Source: Acanthosepion esculentum (lineage: Eukaryota > Mollusca > Cephalopoda > Sepiida > Sepiidae). Taken from it: a stretch of 64,000 bases of DNA. Each line of letters begins with the position of its first letter. Position 1 is the stretch's first letter. Shown piece after piece: positions 52,576 to 63,639 of this stretch. The notes under the pieces were generated by a model. The model was not told where the DNA came from. It saw only the letters and a program-made list of their open reading frames with translations, and did not search any database. A program made the translations under genes and the position numbers. The stretch spans positions 25,034,705-25,098,704 of the forward strand of contig OZ038509.1 of the NCBI GenBank assembly GCA_964036315.1, written 5' to 3'.

Positions 52576-53703
52576 TAGGAGTGCTCTACTTTTGGGGAGC
52601 AAAGGAGACCTGGATTCACATTAAGACATTTCTTTATTTGAACAAAGACAGACCATTTTTATTTAAAGGTACCAATGTCATGATAGTAACACTATGAAAC
52701 TGATTAAGATAAAAAAAAATTATTATTTAAAAGATAATATTTTTCAAATGAGGAAACAAAACTTTTAATAGACTGAATGTAATACATTTAACACTTCGAT
52801 TAACGATAAAGCAACCCAGGAAAATTTCTATGTATTTTTCAAAATTAACTTAGAATTAAATAAAAGAAAAAAAAAATGAATTAATTAAAACGACAGAAAT
52901 GCTGCCCTGGTTTTGTTCATCAGATTTAAACACAATTCTGACTTAGAACGAAAGAAGTAATCATGTGAAAATATTATGGATTTAATTTCCTGTTTTTTTT
53001 TTTTCTTTTCTTTAAAGCCTCGAAAAATAGAAGACTCATTTAAAAATATAAAAAATCAAACAAAAATATCCTAAAAATTAAAAAAAAAAAAAACTATAAA
53101 GAAATATGTATAAATTGGTGACTCACTAGTAATGTTATAAAAATATCTTTTATAATTTAAGTTAGAAATAAAATAGAAGGCATTGTGGGAAAAAAATCTA
53201 TCTGCACGTTTCCGCTTGAATGATCAGTTATACAAGAGAGCGTTCGTCTTATTGAAAGAAAAGAAGAGACTTCTTTTCAAGAAGACAGCACCCCATGCCA
53301 CCCAACCCAAGCCCATGATTTTCATTATTTTTTTTTTTTTCTTTTCCAAGCAGATTGACTGGATAAGACGAACAAGCAATAAGGAATTCTGACTTGATTT
53401 AACTTCATTCAACAAATTTAAAACCATTCCATTTATATTTCTTTACACCTAAAACATAAAGTTTTCGTCATGAGTCAGAATGGATTTGTAATAAATTGGA
53501 ATTCACTGACATTGGCAACTCAGTTTTGCTGTGAGCAAAGGTGATTTTGAAGACTTGAAAACTTAATTAATTTAATAATGGGATCGCCCGCGTTTTACTC
53601 ACTGGCGATCTATGTTCAAACTCAAGTTTCAACAGTGACACTTTATTCCTATATAATATCACCCAAAATAATACTAATAACTTTTAGGTTATCAATTGAA
53701 ATA
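52576..53703. other. AT-rich unassigned sequence
   Basis: No gene seen. The small opposed frames at 53,183-53,427 include poly-T and have no recognisable content. From 53,670 the flank unit of the MITE array (ACTAATAACTTTTAGGTTAT) begins. Confidence 0.35.
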
Positions 53704-54012
53704 TTAGGTTGGTGCAAAAATAATGTCGTTTTTTGACGTTCAAGATCATGTCAAAAACAACATTATTTTTGCACCAACCTAATAATACTAATAACTTTTA
53801 GGTTATCAACTGAAATATTAGGTTGGTGCAAAAATAATGTCGTTTTTTGACGTTCAAGATCATGTCAAAAAACGACATTATTTTTGCACCAACCTAATAA
53901 TACTAATAACTTTTAGGTTATCAACTGAAATATTAGGTTGGTGCAAAAATAATGTCGTTTTTTGACGTTCAAGATCATGTCAAAAAACGACATTATTTTT
54001 GCACCAACCTAA
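53704..54012. mobile_element. Three tandem 80-bp mariner MITE hairpins
   Basis: Elements at 53,704-53,782, 53,818-53,897 and 53,933-54,012 each begin TTAGGTTGGTGCAAAAATAA and end in its complement, with about 37-bp arms around TTCAAGATCA and TA on each side. They are spaced 114-115 bp apart by the same 35-bp flank (TAATACTAATAACTTTTAGG), so a MITE plus flank was tandemly duplicated. The first copy has one deletion and one G-to-A. Length, TA target and the start TTAGGTTGGTGCAAAA match the mariner-derived MADE1 element of primates, recalled from memory. Confidence 0.92.
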
Positions 54013-54184
54013 TAATACTAATAACTTTTAGTTTATCACTCAAGAAAATAATAATAACTTTTAGGTTATCACCTGGCATAATACTAATAAAATAGGTAGA
54101 TATTAGAGAAATATAGATAAAGCAGAAATGTAAATAATTTTTGTTTTTTCTGTTTTTTTTCTTTATAATAATATTAACCCTGTA
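54013..54184. other. Continuation of the MITE flank, AT-rich
   Basis: Two more worn copies of the TAATAACTTTTAG(G/T)TTATCA flank unit without a MITE, then T-rich sequence. Confidence 0.6.
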
Positions 54185-54820
54185 CAAGGCTCGGGAGCCA
54201 CTCGAGGTAGAGTGTTACAAAATAAGAGGCACAGTTTAAGGGGATATGTAGGGAAGATAACGGTTAACCGTAGACTTGAACAGGTTAAGATTGCAGTGAC
54301 TGGGGAAGTATCCCTTTGGGATTTGGTTCTACAAAACAGTGGTTAATGTGAAGAAGCTACTCAAGTGGAACTTACATCTCATCAGGGGGGGGATGCAAAA
54401 GGAATGAGGTTGGTTTGCTACATATGTTGCGTGGGATGGTGCATCTTAACCTTGTGAAGGTTAGAACTGGTGGAACTACGGAATATAGTTTGTTCGAACA
54501 CTTTCCATAGAAATAGTGATAGAGCAGAGAGAGGCTTGTGGTATTTTGTCAGTGAGAACGAGGTCGTAGGGCAGCAAATAATCACTCACAACGATGCAGA
54601 AACACTTTTAGACTTGACTAACACCGGGCAGCTCCTGCTGCTCATATATGACTGGAGTACTCCATTTTCAGCGTAATCTAGCTCTTGTAAAGGTAGGGAG
54701 AAGCCGGAGGAGTCAGGTACTTATTGGAACAGTACGGGGAGCTGAGCAATTTTTCCAGCCTCTTTAGTGTTGGATAGTATATATGACTTCCATTTAATGT
54801 CTAGCTTGAGATTAAGTTGA
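54185..54820 (-). pseudogene. LINE ORF2 relic of the 13,095 subfamily
   Basis: Minus strand: FVEPNPKGILPQS-like in one frame and LWNQIPKGYFPSHCNLNLFK then STVNRYLPY in the other, the LWN-x2-P C-terminal signature. Upstream sequence (54,420-54,560) aligns with 13,370-13,500 (GAACTGGTG(G/A)AACTA, ATAG(T/C)GATAGA). The tail on the plus strand is AAGGCTCGGGAGCCACTCGA. Multiply broken. Confidence 0.7.
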
Positions 54821-55064
54821 GCTTTTTCTTTTAATAAATGTGGATTCTTGAGATCGAATTTGAGGTTGAATTTATCTCTATATATGACTAATGCATTTGA
54901 TAAAATGTTGTGTATAAGATAATTTTTGGGTACATAGGTATGTTTTTTATAGTTTATCTAATGAGCATTTCCTATATACCTGCTTCAGAATTATTATTAT
55001 GGACATTTTTGGTTCTGATTATATCATCTCTTATTAAAAGAGAAAATAACTCAGACGAGAAATT
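54821..55064. other. Unassigned sequence
   Basis: A 67-aa frame rich in hydrophobic residues (54,910-55,113) runs into the array and is not called. Confidence 0.35.
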
Positions 55065-55745
55065 AATGTATATAATTACAATACCTCATCTCGGAAATAT
55101 AGACATATCCTGAAGAAGGCCGGAGCATACAACAGCCGAAACATCATGCATGTGGCATTAAAGATTAGGACAACAGTCCGAACAATGTAAATAATGTAAA
55201 TAATTACAATACCTCATCCCGGAAATATAGACATATCCTGAAGAAGGCCGGAGCATACAACAGCCGAAACGTCGTGCATGTGGCACTAAAGATGAGGACA
55301 ACAGTCCGAACAATGTAAATAATGTAAATAATTACAATACCTCATCCCGGAAATATAGACATATCCTGAAGAAGGCCGGAGCATACAACAGCCGAAACGT
55401 CGTGCATGTGGCACTAAAGATGAGGACAACAGTCCGAACAATGTAAATAATGTAAATAATTACAATACCTCATCTCGGAAATATAGACATATCCTGAAGA
55501 AGGCCAGAGCATACAACAGCCGAAACATTGTGCATGTGGCATTAAAGATGAGGACAACAGTCTGAACAATGTAAATAATGTAAATAATTACAATACCTCA
55601 TCTCAGAAATATAGACATATCCTGAAGAAGGCCGGAGCATACAACAGCCGAAACGTTGTGCATGTGGCACTAAAGATGGGGACAAAAGTCCGAACAATGT
55701 AAATAATGTAAATAATTACAATACCTCATCCCAGAAATATAGTCA
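55065..55745 (+). repeat. 128-bp tandem array of family-A hammerhead units, five copies
   Basis: CCTGAAGAAGGCC recurs at 55,109, 55,237, 55,365, 55,493 and 55,621. Each unit has CUGAAGA, the extra A, stem II GGC(C/A)xx...(A)GCC, GAAAC, then AUC, GUC or GUU at the cleavage triplet. Two units have the favoured GUC. Stem I next to the core is not paired (AUAUC against GUGCA), unlike the 1,845 copy. GTAAATAATGTAAATAATTA links units. Tandem ribozyme units are the arrangement expected to be processed to unit-length RNA if active. Confidence 0.85.
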
Positions 55746-56858
55746 AATATTAATTATTTAGTTTTATCAAATTTATTGTAGTGGGAAACAAACCAGACCC
55801 AAGGTACAAAGGATTAAGTTTTATATCTCACAGTCTCCTGTCCAATGATCTAACCTTTGAAAATCTCAACTGAAAAGAGTTAAAACATTTGAAGGTTTCA
55901 ATCAGGATAGAAAAAAAAAAATGAGAACAACGTGAATGCTTTTACAGTTTTGTTTATTATGCATAAAAATGTCACTGATATTCGATCAAAAGTACATCAC
56001 TATGCTTGATGGACAAAAATCCTTTCTGATTATTGTTAATGGCTTTTCTTCAAATCCATTCTGGTATCAGATCCATTGAATTTCCAAGACAAAAGGATAT
56101 GTGACAATCAAAAATGTTCCCCTCTGAAAAACTGAGAAATTTCAAGTATTCTTTTCACTTAAGAGAACAAAAAAAAACAAAAAAAACTATAAAGGCATTT
56201 CGGATATCAAATAATCTTCAATTTAAAACCTGGAATCATTTGATAAATCGAAATACATTCTTTTTTTTAGTGGGGGTGGTTTGAAATAATAAATGTGTGA
56301 AATGGTCAAACATGATTAAGGTTTAGATTAAAAAAAGTTGTTTTCAATCCTCTTAATGGAAAAAATGTCTAATAAGAATATTGGGGAAAAAAAAAAGAAA
56401 GAAAGACAATTTCAAGAATATAAAGGTGTGTTTGAAATTACCTTTGTAAAAGGATCAAAGAACTTATGAAGATTATTGAACAAAACAAAAATTGCTTTCC
56501 TTTTCGAATGACGTTCAGAATATTCACACAAAATTTTCTGAGTTACATATTTTGAGTACACTGTAGTAACACTTTATCTGTATGAGAAATGTTCCCAGAC
56601 TCCCAGCAGATGCCTGCAGTAGTGGATAGTACCAAACCACGTATATACTAAATTTTTTCATATACATAGAGACCTATGATAAAATTTCATTTATAAATTA
56701 GGCCTAATAATAGATTAACAACAATAACTAATAATAATTATAAATTAGATGCTTTATAAATTATTTATCTTAATTATTTATGGTCCTGATGAGCTTTTTG
56801 ATGTGAAACTCTTATGTTGACTAACCAGAGAAGTCACTTGATCTTTTCATAAATTATT

Positions 56859-56863
<5 letters not shown>
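55746..56863. other. AT-rich unassigned region
   Basis: About 1.1 kb without a recognised gene or repeat; several A-runs. Confidence 0.4.

Positions 56864-56894
<31 letters not shown>
56864..56894. repeat. (TA)n microsatellite
   Basis: (TA)n at the left edge of a Tc1 relic. Confidence 0.95.
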
Positions 56895-56898
<4 letters not shown>

Positions 56899-58265
56899 AG
56901 AGTGAGCGAGATGTGATGTGCCAAAAGTAATAGAATAGCAGTATGTAAAGGTAATGGTTGGTGGTGCCACTAAGTAACATGAATTATCAATGTTCAAATG
57001 GGGCATGACACGGCATTCCAGACAAATAGGACATTTTATTTTTGAAATTGTGAGAACACTTGACATTCCTTCATCTATCCTGTCATGTGTGTCTTGGTAA
57101 TATCTGATGGAAGACAGTTGCTGCTACACGTCCTTAATGATAATGACCATAGGCATCTGGTTAGAATTGTCTGTGGTAAGAGATAAGTGGCACTGGCTCA
57201 GATTGCATCTACATTCAATGCAGGCAGTACTAGACACATCTACTTCAAATCTATACAACTAACCTTTTTAACTAAAATTCAGAAATTTATTTACTTCTTT
57301 GTTTTTTCCTCTATTGTTGATTAGTTTGCCTATTGTCCTGTTCACTCTCCTCCCCAATCTTTTGAACAGGAGTGGAGCTTTATCTCTTATTTCCTGTTTA
57401 GGATTGGGTTTCAGGTTCCTTCTGAAGTTTTCTTCAGTTCTATACTTCTAATGTCTCCACCTAAAATTCTTATTTACTATTTATTTACTTTTTTTCTTCA
57501 ATAGGTGTTGATAGGTTCACCTATTGTCCGGTTCACACTACTCCCCAGCCTTTTGAACAGGAGTAGAGGTTTATCCCTTGTTTCCTCTTTAGGATTGGAT
57601 TTCTGGTTCATTCTAAATTTTTTTTTCTCCTGTTGTACTTTCACTGGCATTATCACTTTGCTTGAGGTGGTGCTTTGAGTGGCTCTTGCGCCTTTTACAG
57701 ACTGAGCATCATTGTAAAAAAAAACATATGAGTGCAGAAGACCAACTGGAATGCTTCTGTAGACACCATGATACTGGACACAACACCTCACCTGGGCTTA
57801 TGAGATTGATAAATGGAATCTGGCGGAGATGAGGTGTGGTCCAATGTTACATGTTTTTAGTTGTTTCGGGCTGATGGTAGGGTTTGGACGCAGCACAGCA
57901 ACAATGAGATCAAGGATCCAGGCTGTAAACTGTGCAGCCTGTTTACACCTAAGCCCATCATTGATATGTAGCCATAATGATCAACTGATACATGACCATT
58001 TGCACCCCTTGATCTACACCTTGTACCCCTAGGGCAAGAATAGGTTATCTGATCTGGATAAAGAACTGTGCCATCAGTTGCTGACAATTGGCTTCAAGAG
58101 TATTCAGAAAATTTTTAATTAATGGCAGGGACCCACATCTGTGCAGCATGAACCCAATCAAGCATTTATAGGAAGTAGTGGAGAGGGCTATCCAGATGGA
58201 AGAATGTGCCCCTACAAATATCAGGGAGCAGTAGACAGATATCAAGATGGCTTCCAAAAAAAAGG
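56895..58265 (+). pseudogene. Tc1-like transposase relic, interrupted
   Basis: The plus strand starts with QLLLHVLNDNDHRHLVRIV then LAQIASTFNAGSTRHI (the N-terminal helix-turn-helix of a Tc1 transposase). It is interrupted from about 57,245 to 57,690, then resumes with FRLMVGFGRSTATMRSRI and, in worn form, HDNDQLIHDHLHPLIYTLYP and a C-terminal tail to about 58,260. It is a different Tc1 subfamily from 26,866. The catalytic triad cannot be traced intact. Dead. Confidence 0.7.
57245..57690 (+). mobile_element. Insertion carrying two satellite-like units and a LINE-type tail
   Basis: TTTTGAACAGGAGT(G/A)GAG(C/G)TTTATC occurs twice, 191 bp apart (57,375 and 57,566). Both units align with the 184-bp satellite (TTCCTGTTTAGGATTGG, ATACTTCTAATGTCTCC, TTCTTCAATAGG). 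The segment ends CACTGGCATTATCACTTTGC then TTGAGGTGGTG, the local LINE tail. It breaks the Tc1 frame, so it inserted later. Confidence 0.75.
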
Positions 58266-60100
58266 TAAAAATAAAACAAATAAGATTCTTTCTTTCATGG
58301 TAGAATGAGTGATTTGTTTTTTACAGTTTATCAACCCTTTACAGGTTATTTAAAACAAAGAGATTATTTGTATTGTAAGAATAATTCTTTTGTTTGCAAG
58401 TGAATATTACATTAACAGTTTTTTTAAGGTTAGCTATGATTTGTTCAGATACAAGTTTGACTATTTAACCCATAGCTCTGGGTGGGTGAGACAAGATGGA
58501 TTCATACCTTTCCCAAGGGTATTTGCATGTAACTGAATGTAATTAATTTTGCTCTTTTTGACAACATGTAAGACCCACTTTTATAATAACATATAGACTT
58601 TTATTAATGACAAGTAAGACTTTTTAATAATGGCATCTAAGATGTATCTTTTATTAACAGCATTTATGACCCATTTTCTCTACAAATATTAAAATTTCAG
58701 AAATTTGTAAGAAAAGTGCACAAAAAATGCAAGATGTTTCAAACTTGGCCAAATCCAAAACATAGAGAAAAAAATCCAATAACATTCAATGTACCATACA
58801 ACAAGTTTTTAATATTTCCAGCACAAATGAAGGGGTTCTATAGCTCAGGAGTCTTTTTTATGTCGTTAAAGAATTCAAATATTTTCTGAGGCATTTAAAA
58901 ATTTAAATATTATTTTTATTGATTTTTGAGTTGATAATCTTTACAAGATTAAATTTAAAATTACTTTTTTTTCCAATTTCAAATAATCTTTCTCTCAAAG
59001 TAAACATGGAAAATATTTGTATGTAGCGTTGCATGTTGTGCAAATTCCAGCCTATTTTTTTCCATTCACTTTCACACTAATACCCTTAGGAAAGGCAGGA
59101 ATTCATCTTTACTCCCCCTCCCAACTATGAGTTAAATAGCAGGATATACTGGGATCTCTGGCCTTGTTTGAAACCTAGTGAAGAAGAATCAGTGATCTGA
59201 ATTTAAAATCATAGAAAAGGCTACAGGGAACAACTCCACTAAAAAGAAAAAAGACGCTGTGGAGAGCCAATCACCTACATCCTAAATGAATATGGCATTT
59301 AAAAAAATATATTAAAATATCATGGACTTAGGATGAATGCAAATGCTGATTGTCTATGGTGTCTGAGTAAACATTAACCTTACAGATATGTCTGCATAAA
59401 GGCGATATCAAAATGTTTCTAGACTCAATGGAAATACACAAAAACTAATGCTAATTATTGCCCAACCTATTGGATTAGTCTGCCAATAGGCTTTGTGCAT
59501 GTTATCTTGTTTTGTTATTCTGCAAAGTTGTGTAACATTGTAGTGGAATGGCTTTGAAATCTTTACAATGACTGATGAATTTAAGTAGCATGTCTACATC
59601 AAATCTTGTAGGAAAACTGATCATGTGTGAGTTTAACACAATGAGAGTTTATGGCAGCCAATCACCAGGAAAATGCCAGAAATTAGAGAAAATTGTGAAT
59701 TCATCCACAAGGATTGTCACCAAACAATCCATCAGCTTTTTCACATAAATGGGGTCAGTTATGGAGTTTGCCAGGAGACACTAATTGGAGACATTTTCAA
59801 TAGCAATCTACCAGCTCTCTCACATGAGTGAAATCAGTTATGGAGTTTTCAAAGACATTTTTTAAATTAGGATGCCAATTGCCATCAAATATAGTTAACT
59901 CATAATTGGCATCGTAATAAAAATGTGTTATTAATGTGTTATCTTGTGCTTGGCACTTTCTGACACACTTTTTATCTGCAGACACCAACAATGTGTTTTT
60001 TGCAGTGATACTTTTAGTGTGAAAACAAAGTTAAGACTTCAGTTGAAGCTAAAAATCAACTTACTTCCTCAGTTGGCTATTATAAAGTTGGTGTTTGAAG
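58266..60100. other. Mostly unassigned, with a SINE scrap
   Basis: 58,440-58,560 on the minus strand matches the SINE body (ATGCAAATACCCTTGGGAAA, AGCTATGGGTTAAATAG), and 59,070-59,150 on the plus strand also does. A minus-strand frame at 59,797-59,991 has no recognisable domain. The plus strand at about 59,690-59,800 (ENCEFIHKDCHQTIHQLF) vaguely resembles a mariner-type helix-turn-helix but is not called. Confidence 0.35.
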
Positions 60101-61155
60101 TCAGATTTTATAATTGACTTCTGGTAGGTCAATGGGTTAATAAGTGAATATGAAAATAATTTTATTTATATAAGCATTATGCTTTTGCATATTTTTATAA
60201 ATATTATTTCAGTAAAAGATTGTGTGAACAACAAGAGAAAGTACAGGGTTTATATAAAAATGTTTTACTTAAAAGAAGGAAAACAATGGAAGATGTCGTA
60301 ATGAAAATTGATCAATGGAGAAATTTTGAAAAAAAAAACAAAAAAAACAAGGAAGAATATGAATTCCTAAACAGAAAGAATCAAGTTTGAAAAGTAATCC
60401 TATAGAGGAGACCACAAAGGTCACACAACAAAATGGCAATCAGTAAAATTAGAATAAAAAATGGAAGGAAGATGAAAGATTTTTGATCAAAATACTGAGG
60501 CATTTCTAACAGATGATTTTAATCCTTGTTGAAATTCAAATTCAGTCAAATCAAAGAGACATATGTTTTTTCTTTAAAAGCAGCAAATTGTCTATTGTTC
60601 TTCATTAATTCCTTTTTATAAATGCATTCATTGTATCTTCCAATGTCTTGTCTCCAATTAACAATTTTCAATATTGCTGATGGCTTTCAATACATTTGAA
60701 TAAAACTTGATTCTTTTCTGGGAACAAAGATAACTAGCATATATTTAAAAAAAATGCATTGGAACAAAAGCACGTAAACTTAATACAGATTTTAGATTTA
60801 ACCAACCTGTAAATAAATATAGTTACCTTTTTTTTTTTTGAATGAAATCACAATATTTTAAATGAAAAAAAAATTTTTTTTTTTGATGAAGATAAAGCAA
60901 ATTTTAATATGAATTTGGCAGTGAGAAAGGGAGATAATTATTCAGTGACAGGTAGTAAATAATTTTACACAAAACAAAAAACAAATAAAAATATATCTAA
61001 ATAATTTGATACATGTTATAACACCAGTGAAAAAAAGTTTACAATTTCAATAGTCCAAAAAAAAGAAAACAGTTGCAACCATCAACCAAATACCAAATTA
61101 TTTCTTTTTTTCAATATTTGATTTTGCAGTATATTTTTTGCTTTATATAAAAAAT
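60101..61155. other. Very AT-rich, no repeat family recognised
   Basis: Poly-A and poly-T runs, no gene seen. With 61,330-62,090 it is among the least repetitive parts of the window. Confidence 0.35.
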
Positions 61156-61330
61156 ATGAAAGTGTTTCTTTCTTCTTTTCTTTTTTCCTTTCTTTCAATT
61201 ATTTTTCTTTCTTCTTTCTTTTATTGAATTATTTTTTCTTCTTTCTTTCAATTATTTTTCTTTTCTTCTTTTCAATTTTCTTTCTTTCAATTATTTTGCA
61301 TCTTTTTTTGTCTTTCAATTTTCGATTTTT
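61156..61330. repeat. Polypyrimidine tract (TTTC/TTCAATTA repeats)
   Basis: Long T/C-rich run with repeated TTTCTTTCAATTATTTT. Confidence 0.85.
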
Positions 61331-61578
61331 TATTCAATCTTTTTACTTAAAAACGTATTTGCATGAATAACTGATGATGTTCTGAATAATGTAAAATGTA
61401 AAAATATACTTTCTTTAATTTAATAAATAAAAATATATTTTATGTTTCATTTCTTTCTGCAAGATTGTACTGCAGATATTAAAAAAAATTAAAATGATCA
61501 ACAGAAATGAATTTTTTTTTATGTGTGAATTAAATATTAAAAGAAAACAAATTATTTTGTTCAATTAAATATTTCAAA
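61331..61578. other. AT-rich unassigned sequence
   Basis: Nothing recognised. Confidence 0.35.
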
Positions 61579-61683
61579 ATGTCCATGTTTGGGCAGATTG
61601 ACTTGGTTCTCCTTCTCTGCACTTTCTCATTGGTCACTTGCGGAAATGCAGCTATCAATAAACACAAAGAAGAACCACTTTAA
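61579..61683 (+). CDS. Hypothetical 34-aa secreted-type peptide (weak)
   Basis: The frame MSMFGQIDLVLLLCTFSLVT then CGNAAINKHKEEPL has a hydrophobic core (LVLLLCTFSLVTC) and small residues fitting a signal-peptidase site near GNA-A, leaving a charged tail of about ten residues. It sits in a low-repeat stretch. There is no TATA box in a convincing place, no known family, and the length is within chance expectation. It might also be an exon read through its splice site. Listed because a signal-like segment stands out from the surrounding low-complexity frames; function unknown. Confidence 0.15.
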   Translation: MSMFGQIDLVLLLCTFSLVTCGNAAINKHKEEPL

Positions 61684-61841
61684 ACATTTGCGACTCAAAA
61701 AGAAAGAAAAGCAAAAATTATTTGGGTGAATTCAAACCCTAAATTATTAAGCATCTTTCAAAATGTTAACGTGGGTTATCTCACTTGACTTTCCTAAAAA
61801 AACTGTCACAAGGGGGCGCTCCTTAAGCCTATAAACAGACA

Positions 61842-62060
61842 ATGGTATTCTCACTCATTCTCTTTTACAGTTTCTCAATTCTGGCTGGAAGATGTAGCCA
61901 CATATGGAGAAAAAGCCCCCCCCCATTTGGGTACATTCATTTTCATGGTTTTCTCTCATACACATTTGTTACGCACACGCACATTCTTATTATAGCAAGT
62001 TTCATGTTTTTTTCTTTCATCACATGTAATTCCTTTTGCAAATAAATGCATTGTTGTTTG
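61842..62060 (+). other. Possible terminal exon with splice acceptor and poly(A) signal
   Basis: CATTCTCTTTTACAG at about 61,858-61,872 is a good 3' splice site. The following frame is open for about 57 codons (SQFWLEDVATYGEKAPPP...) to a stop that overlaps AATAAA at 62,040. It also contains C9, an AT-rich remainder and no domain. Weak; recorded as a candidate only. Confidence 0.2.
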
Positions 62061-62094
62061 TTTTATATTTATTGTTTCCTGTTAATCATTTTTT

Positions 62095-63075
62095 TACTTG
62101 GACTCACATTGAGTCCACCAATATTTTTTGTGGGATAAATTTTCCAGGAGCCTCTAAATATTTATTGTTTGTATTACTCACTTTTTTACTTAGACTCTGT
62201 CATATATGAATTAAATTAAAGGAATCATCCGTTCATATAAATAAGTGGAGTTAGCATTAGGTCCATTGCTAAGTGTACCTTCATGTAGTAAACCTTCTAT
62301 TTCATTACTTACCTCCGAGTTTGTCTTCCTTATTTATTTCTCTCTGTTAACTCAAAAACATGAAATACAACAGGGAGGAGGAGGAGGAGGAAGAAGAAGA
62401 AGAAAAAGAAGAAGCTTGTGTAAATGGTTGTTAGAACAGGGATTAGGAGAGATAATAAAATGACAAAATTTACTAAGAGCTACAAAGGACAGGAAATTGT
62501 GGAGAGCCATGATTGCACACATCCTGAAGGGATATGGTAAGAAGAAGAAGAAGAAGGAACTTGTGTAAATGGTTGTTAGAACAGGGATTAGGAGAGATAA
62601 TAAAATGACAAAATTTACTAAGAGCTACAAAGGACAGGAAATTGTGGAGAGCCATGATCGCACACATCCTGAAGGGATATGGTACGAAGAAGAAGAAGGA
62701 ACTTGTGTAAATGGTTGTTAGAACAGGGATTAGGAGAGATAATAAAATGACAAAATTTACTAAGAGCTACAAAGGACAGGAAATTGTGGAGAGCCATGAT
62801 TGAGCTCATTCTGAAGGGACTGTCATATCGGACATAAATGAATGGAATCGTCTGTTTATGTAAATAATCGAAATTGAAGAGAGTTAGCATTAGGTCAATT
62901 GCTAAGTGTACCTTTTTGTAGTAAACCTTCTATTTCATTACTTACCTACAAGTTGGTCTTCCTTATTTATTTTTCTCTGTTATCTCAAAAACACAAGATA
63001 CAATTGACTTGCATTGAGTCTACCAAGATTTTTTGTGGAATAAATTTTCCAGGAGCCTGTAAATATTTACTATTC
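62095..63075. repeat. Direct duplication flanking the RTE tails
   Basis: 62,220-62,390 (GTTAGCATTAGGTC, GTAAACCTTCTATTTCATTA, TTCCTTATTTATTT) recurs at 62,840-63,005. The neighbouring AAATTTTCCAGGAGCCT(C/G)T occurs at about 62,138 and 63,044. An unrecognised repeat present twice, bracketing the three RTE tails. Confidence 0.8.
62385..62830 (+). repeat. Three tandem RTE LINE 3' ends with GAA tails
   Basis: TAAATGGTTGTTAGAACAGG occurs at 62,421, 62,566 and 62,708 (periods 145 and 142). Each unit encodes the ORF2 end (LLEQGLGEIIK, DRKLWRAMIAHILKGYG) followed by (GAA)n. Simple-repeat 3' ends are usual for RTE elements, so this could be stepwise insertion of 3' ends or tandem duplication of one. 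Confidence 0.8.
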
Positions 63076-63216
63076 AAAGCCTTGATTCCCACAAGATTAT
63101 GGTTACTAATATTTACCCAAACATACTAGCATGCCACAACAGTAACACCAATAGTCATCTTCTGTGTTCCTGAATCCAATTCGTTTATTGTCCGTTCTCT
63201 TTACTAACATCTTAAA

Positions 63217-63500
63217 GCTTATAGCCATGTCACATTGAAACAATGGGACCCATAAGATCACCAAAGTTAAGCAACATCAAGGCTGGTTTATATCTAGATG
63301 GGTGACTGCTTGGGAATATCAGATACTGTAAGCTTGGATGTGCAGGTGGTGTAATGGATAATGGCTCGCAATTTTAAATCAGAGATCCAAATTCTAATTT
63401 CTGTTGGGTTTGTTATATTCCCTGATGCACAAACACCTTTGAGAACGGTACGAATCCACCTATTCTCCTCCCAGTTATGGGTTAATTATTAAAACTTGTT
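63217..63500 (+). mobile_element. 5S/tRNA composite SINE, fullest copy
   Basis: 63,217-63,335 aligns over its whole length with 5S rRNA (TATAGCCATGTCACATTGAA, AAAGTTAAGCAACATCAAGG, GATGGGTGACTGCTTGGGAA, ATACTGTAAGCTT). It is joined to a tRNA-like part (GTGTAATGGATAATGGCTCG and a worn B box) and a body with CCTCCCAGTTATGGGTTAA. The 5S internal promoter region (A box to C box) is largely kept, so pol III may start on the 5S part. The second copy is at 46,440-46,680 (minus). Confidence 0.8.
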
Positions 63501-63639
63501 TCACTAAACTATTATTGTCTTGAAAAAAAATTCTTACAATCTAAAAAATATTTTATGGCTTTAAATAACTTGCAAAAGGTTGATAAACCATAGAAAATGA
63601 TTCAATCATTAACATCTTGTTTTCTTTCACTGTCAGTAA
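63501..63639. other. Unassigned sequence
   Basis: AT-rich; nothing recognised. Confidence 0.35.

Noticed and set aside
59640..60000. Possible mariner-type helix-turn-helix or retroposed gene
   Set aside because: Similarity is vague and no DDE motif or terminal repeat is visible.
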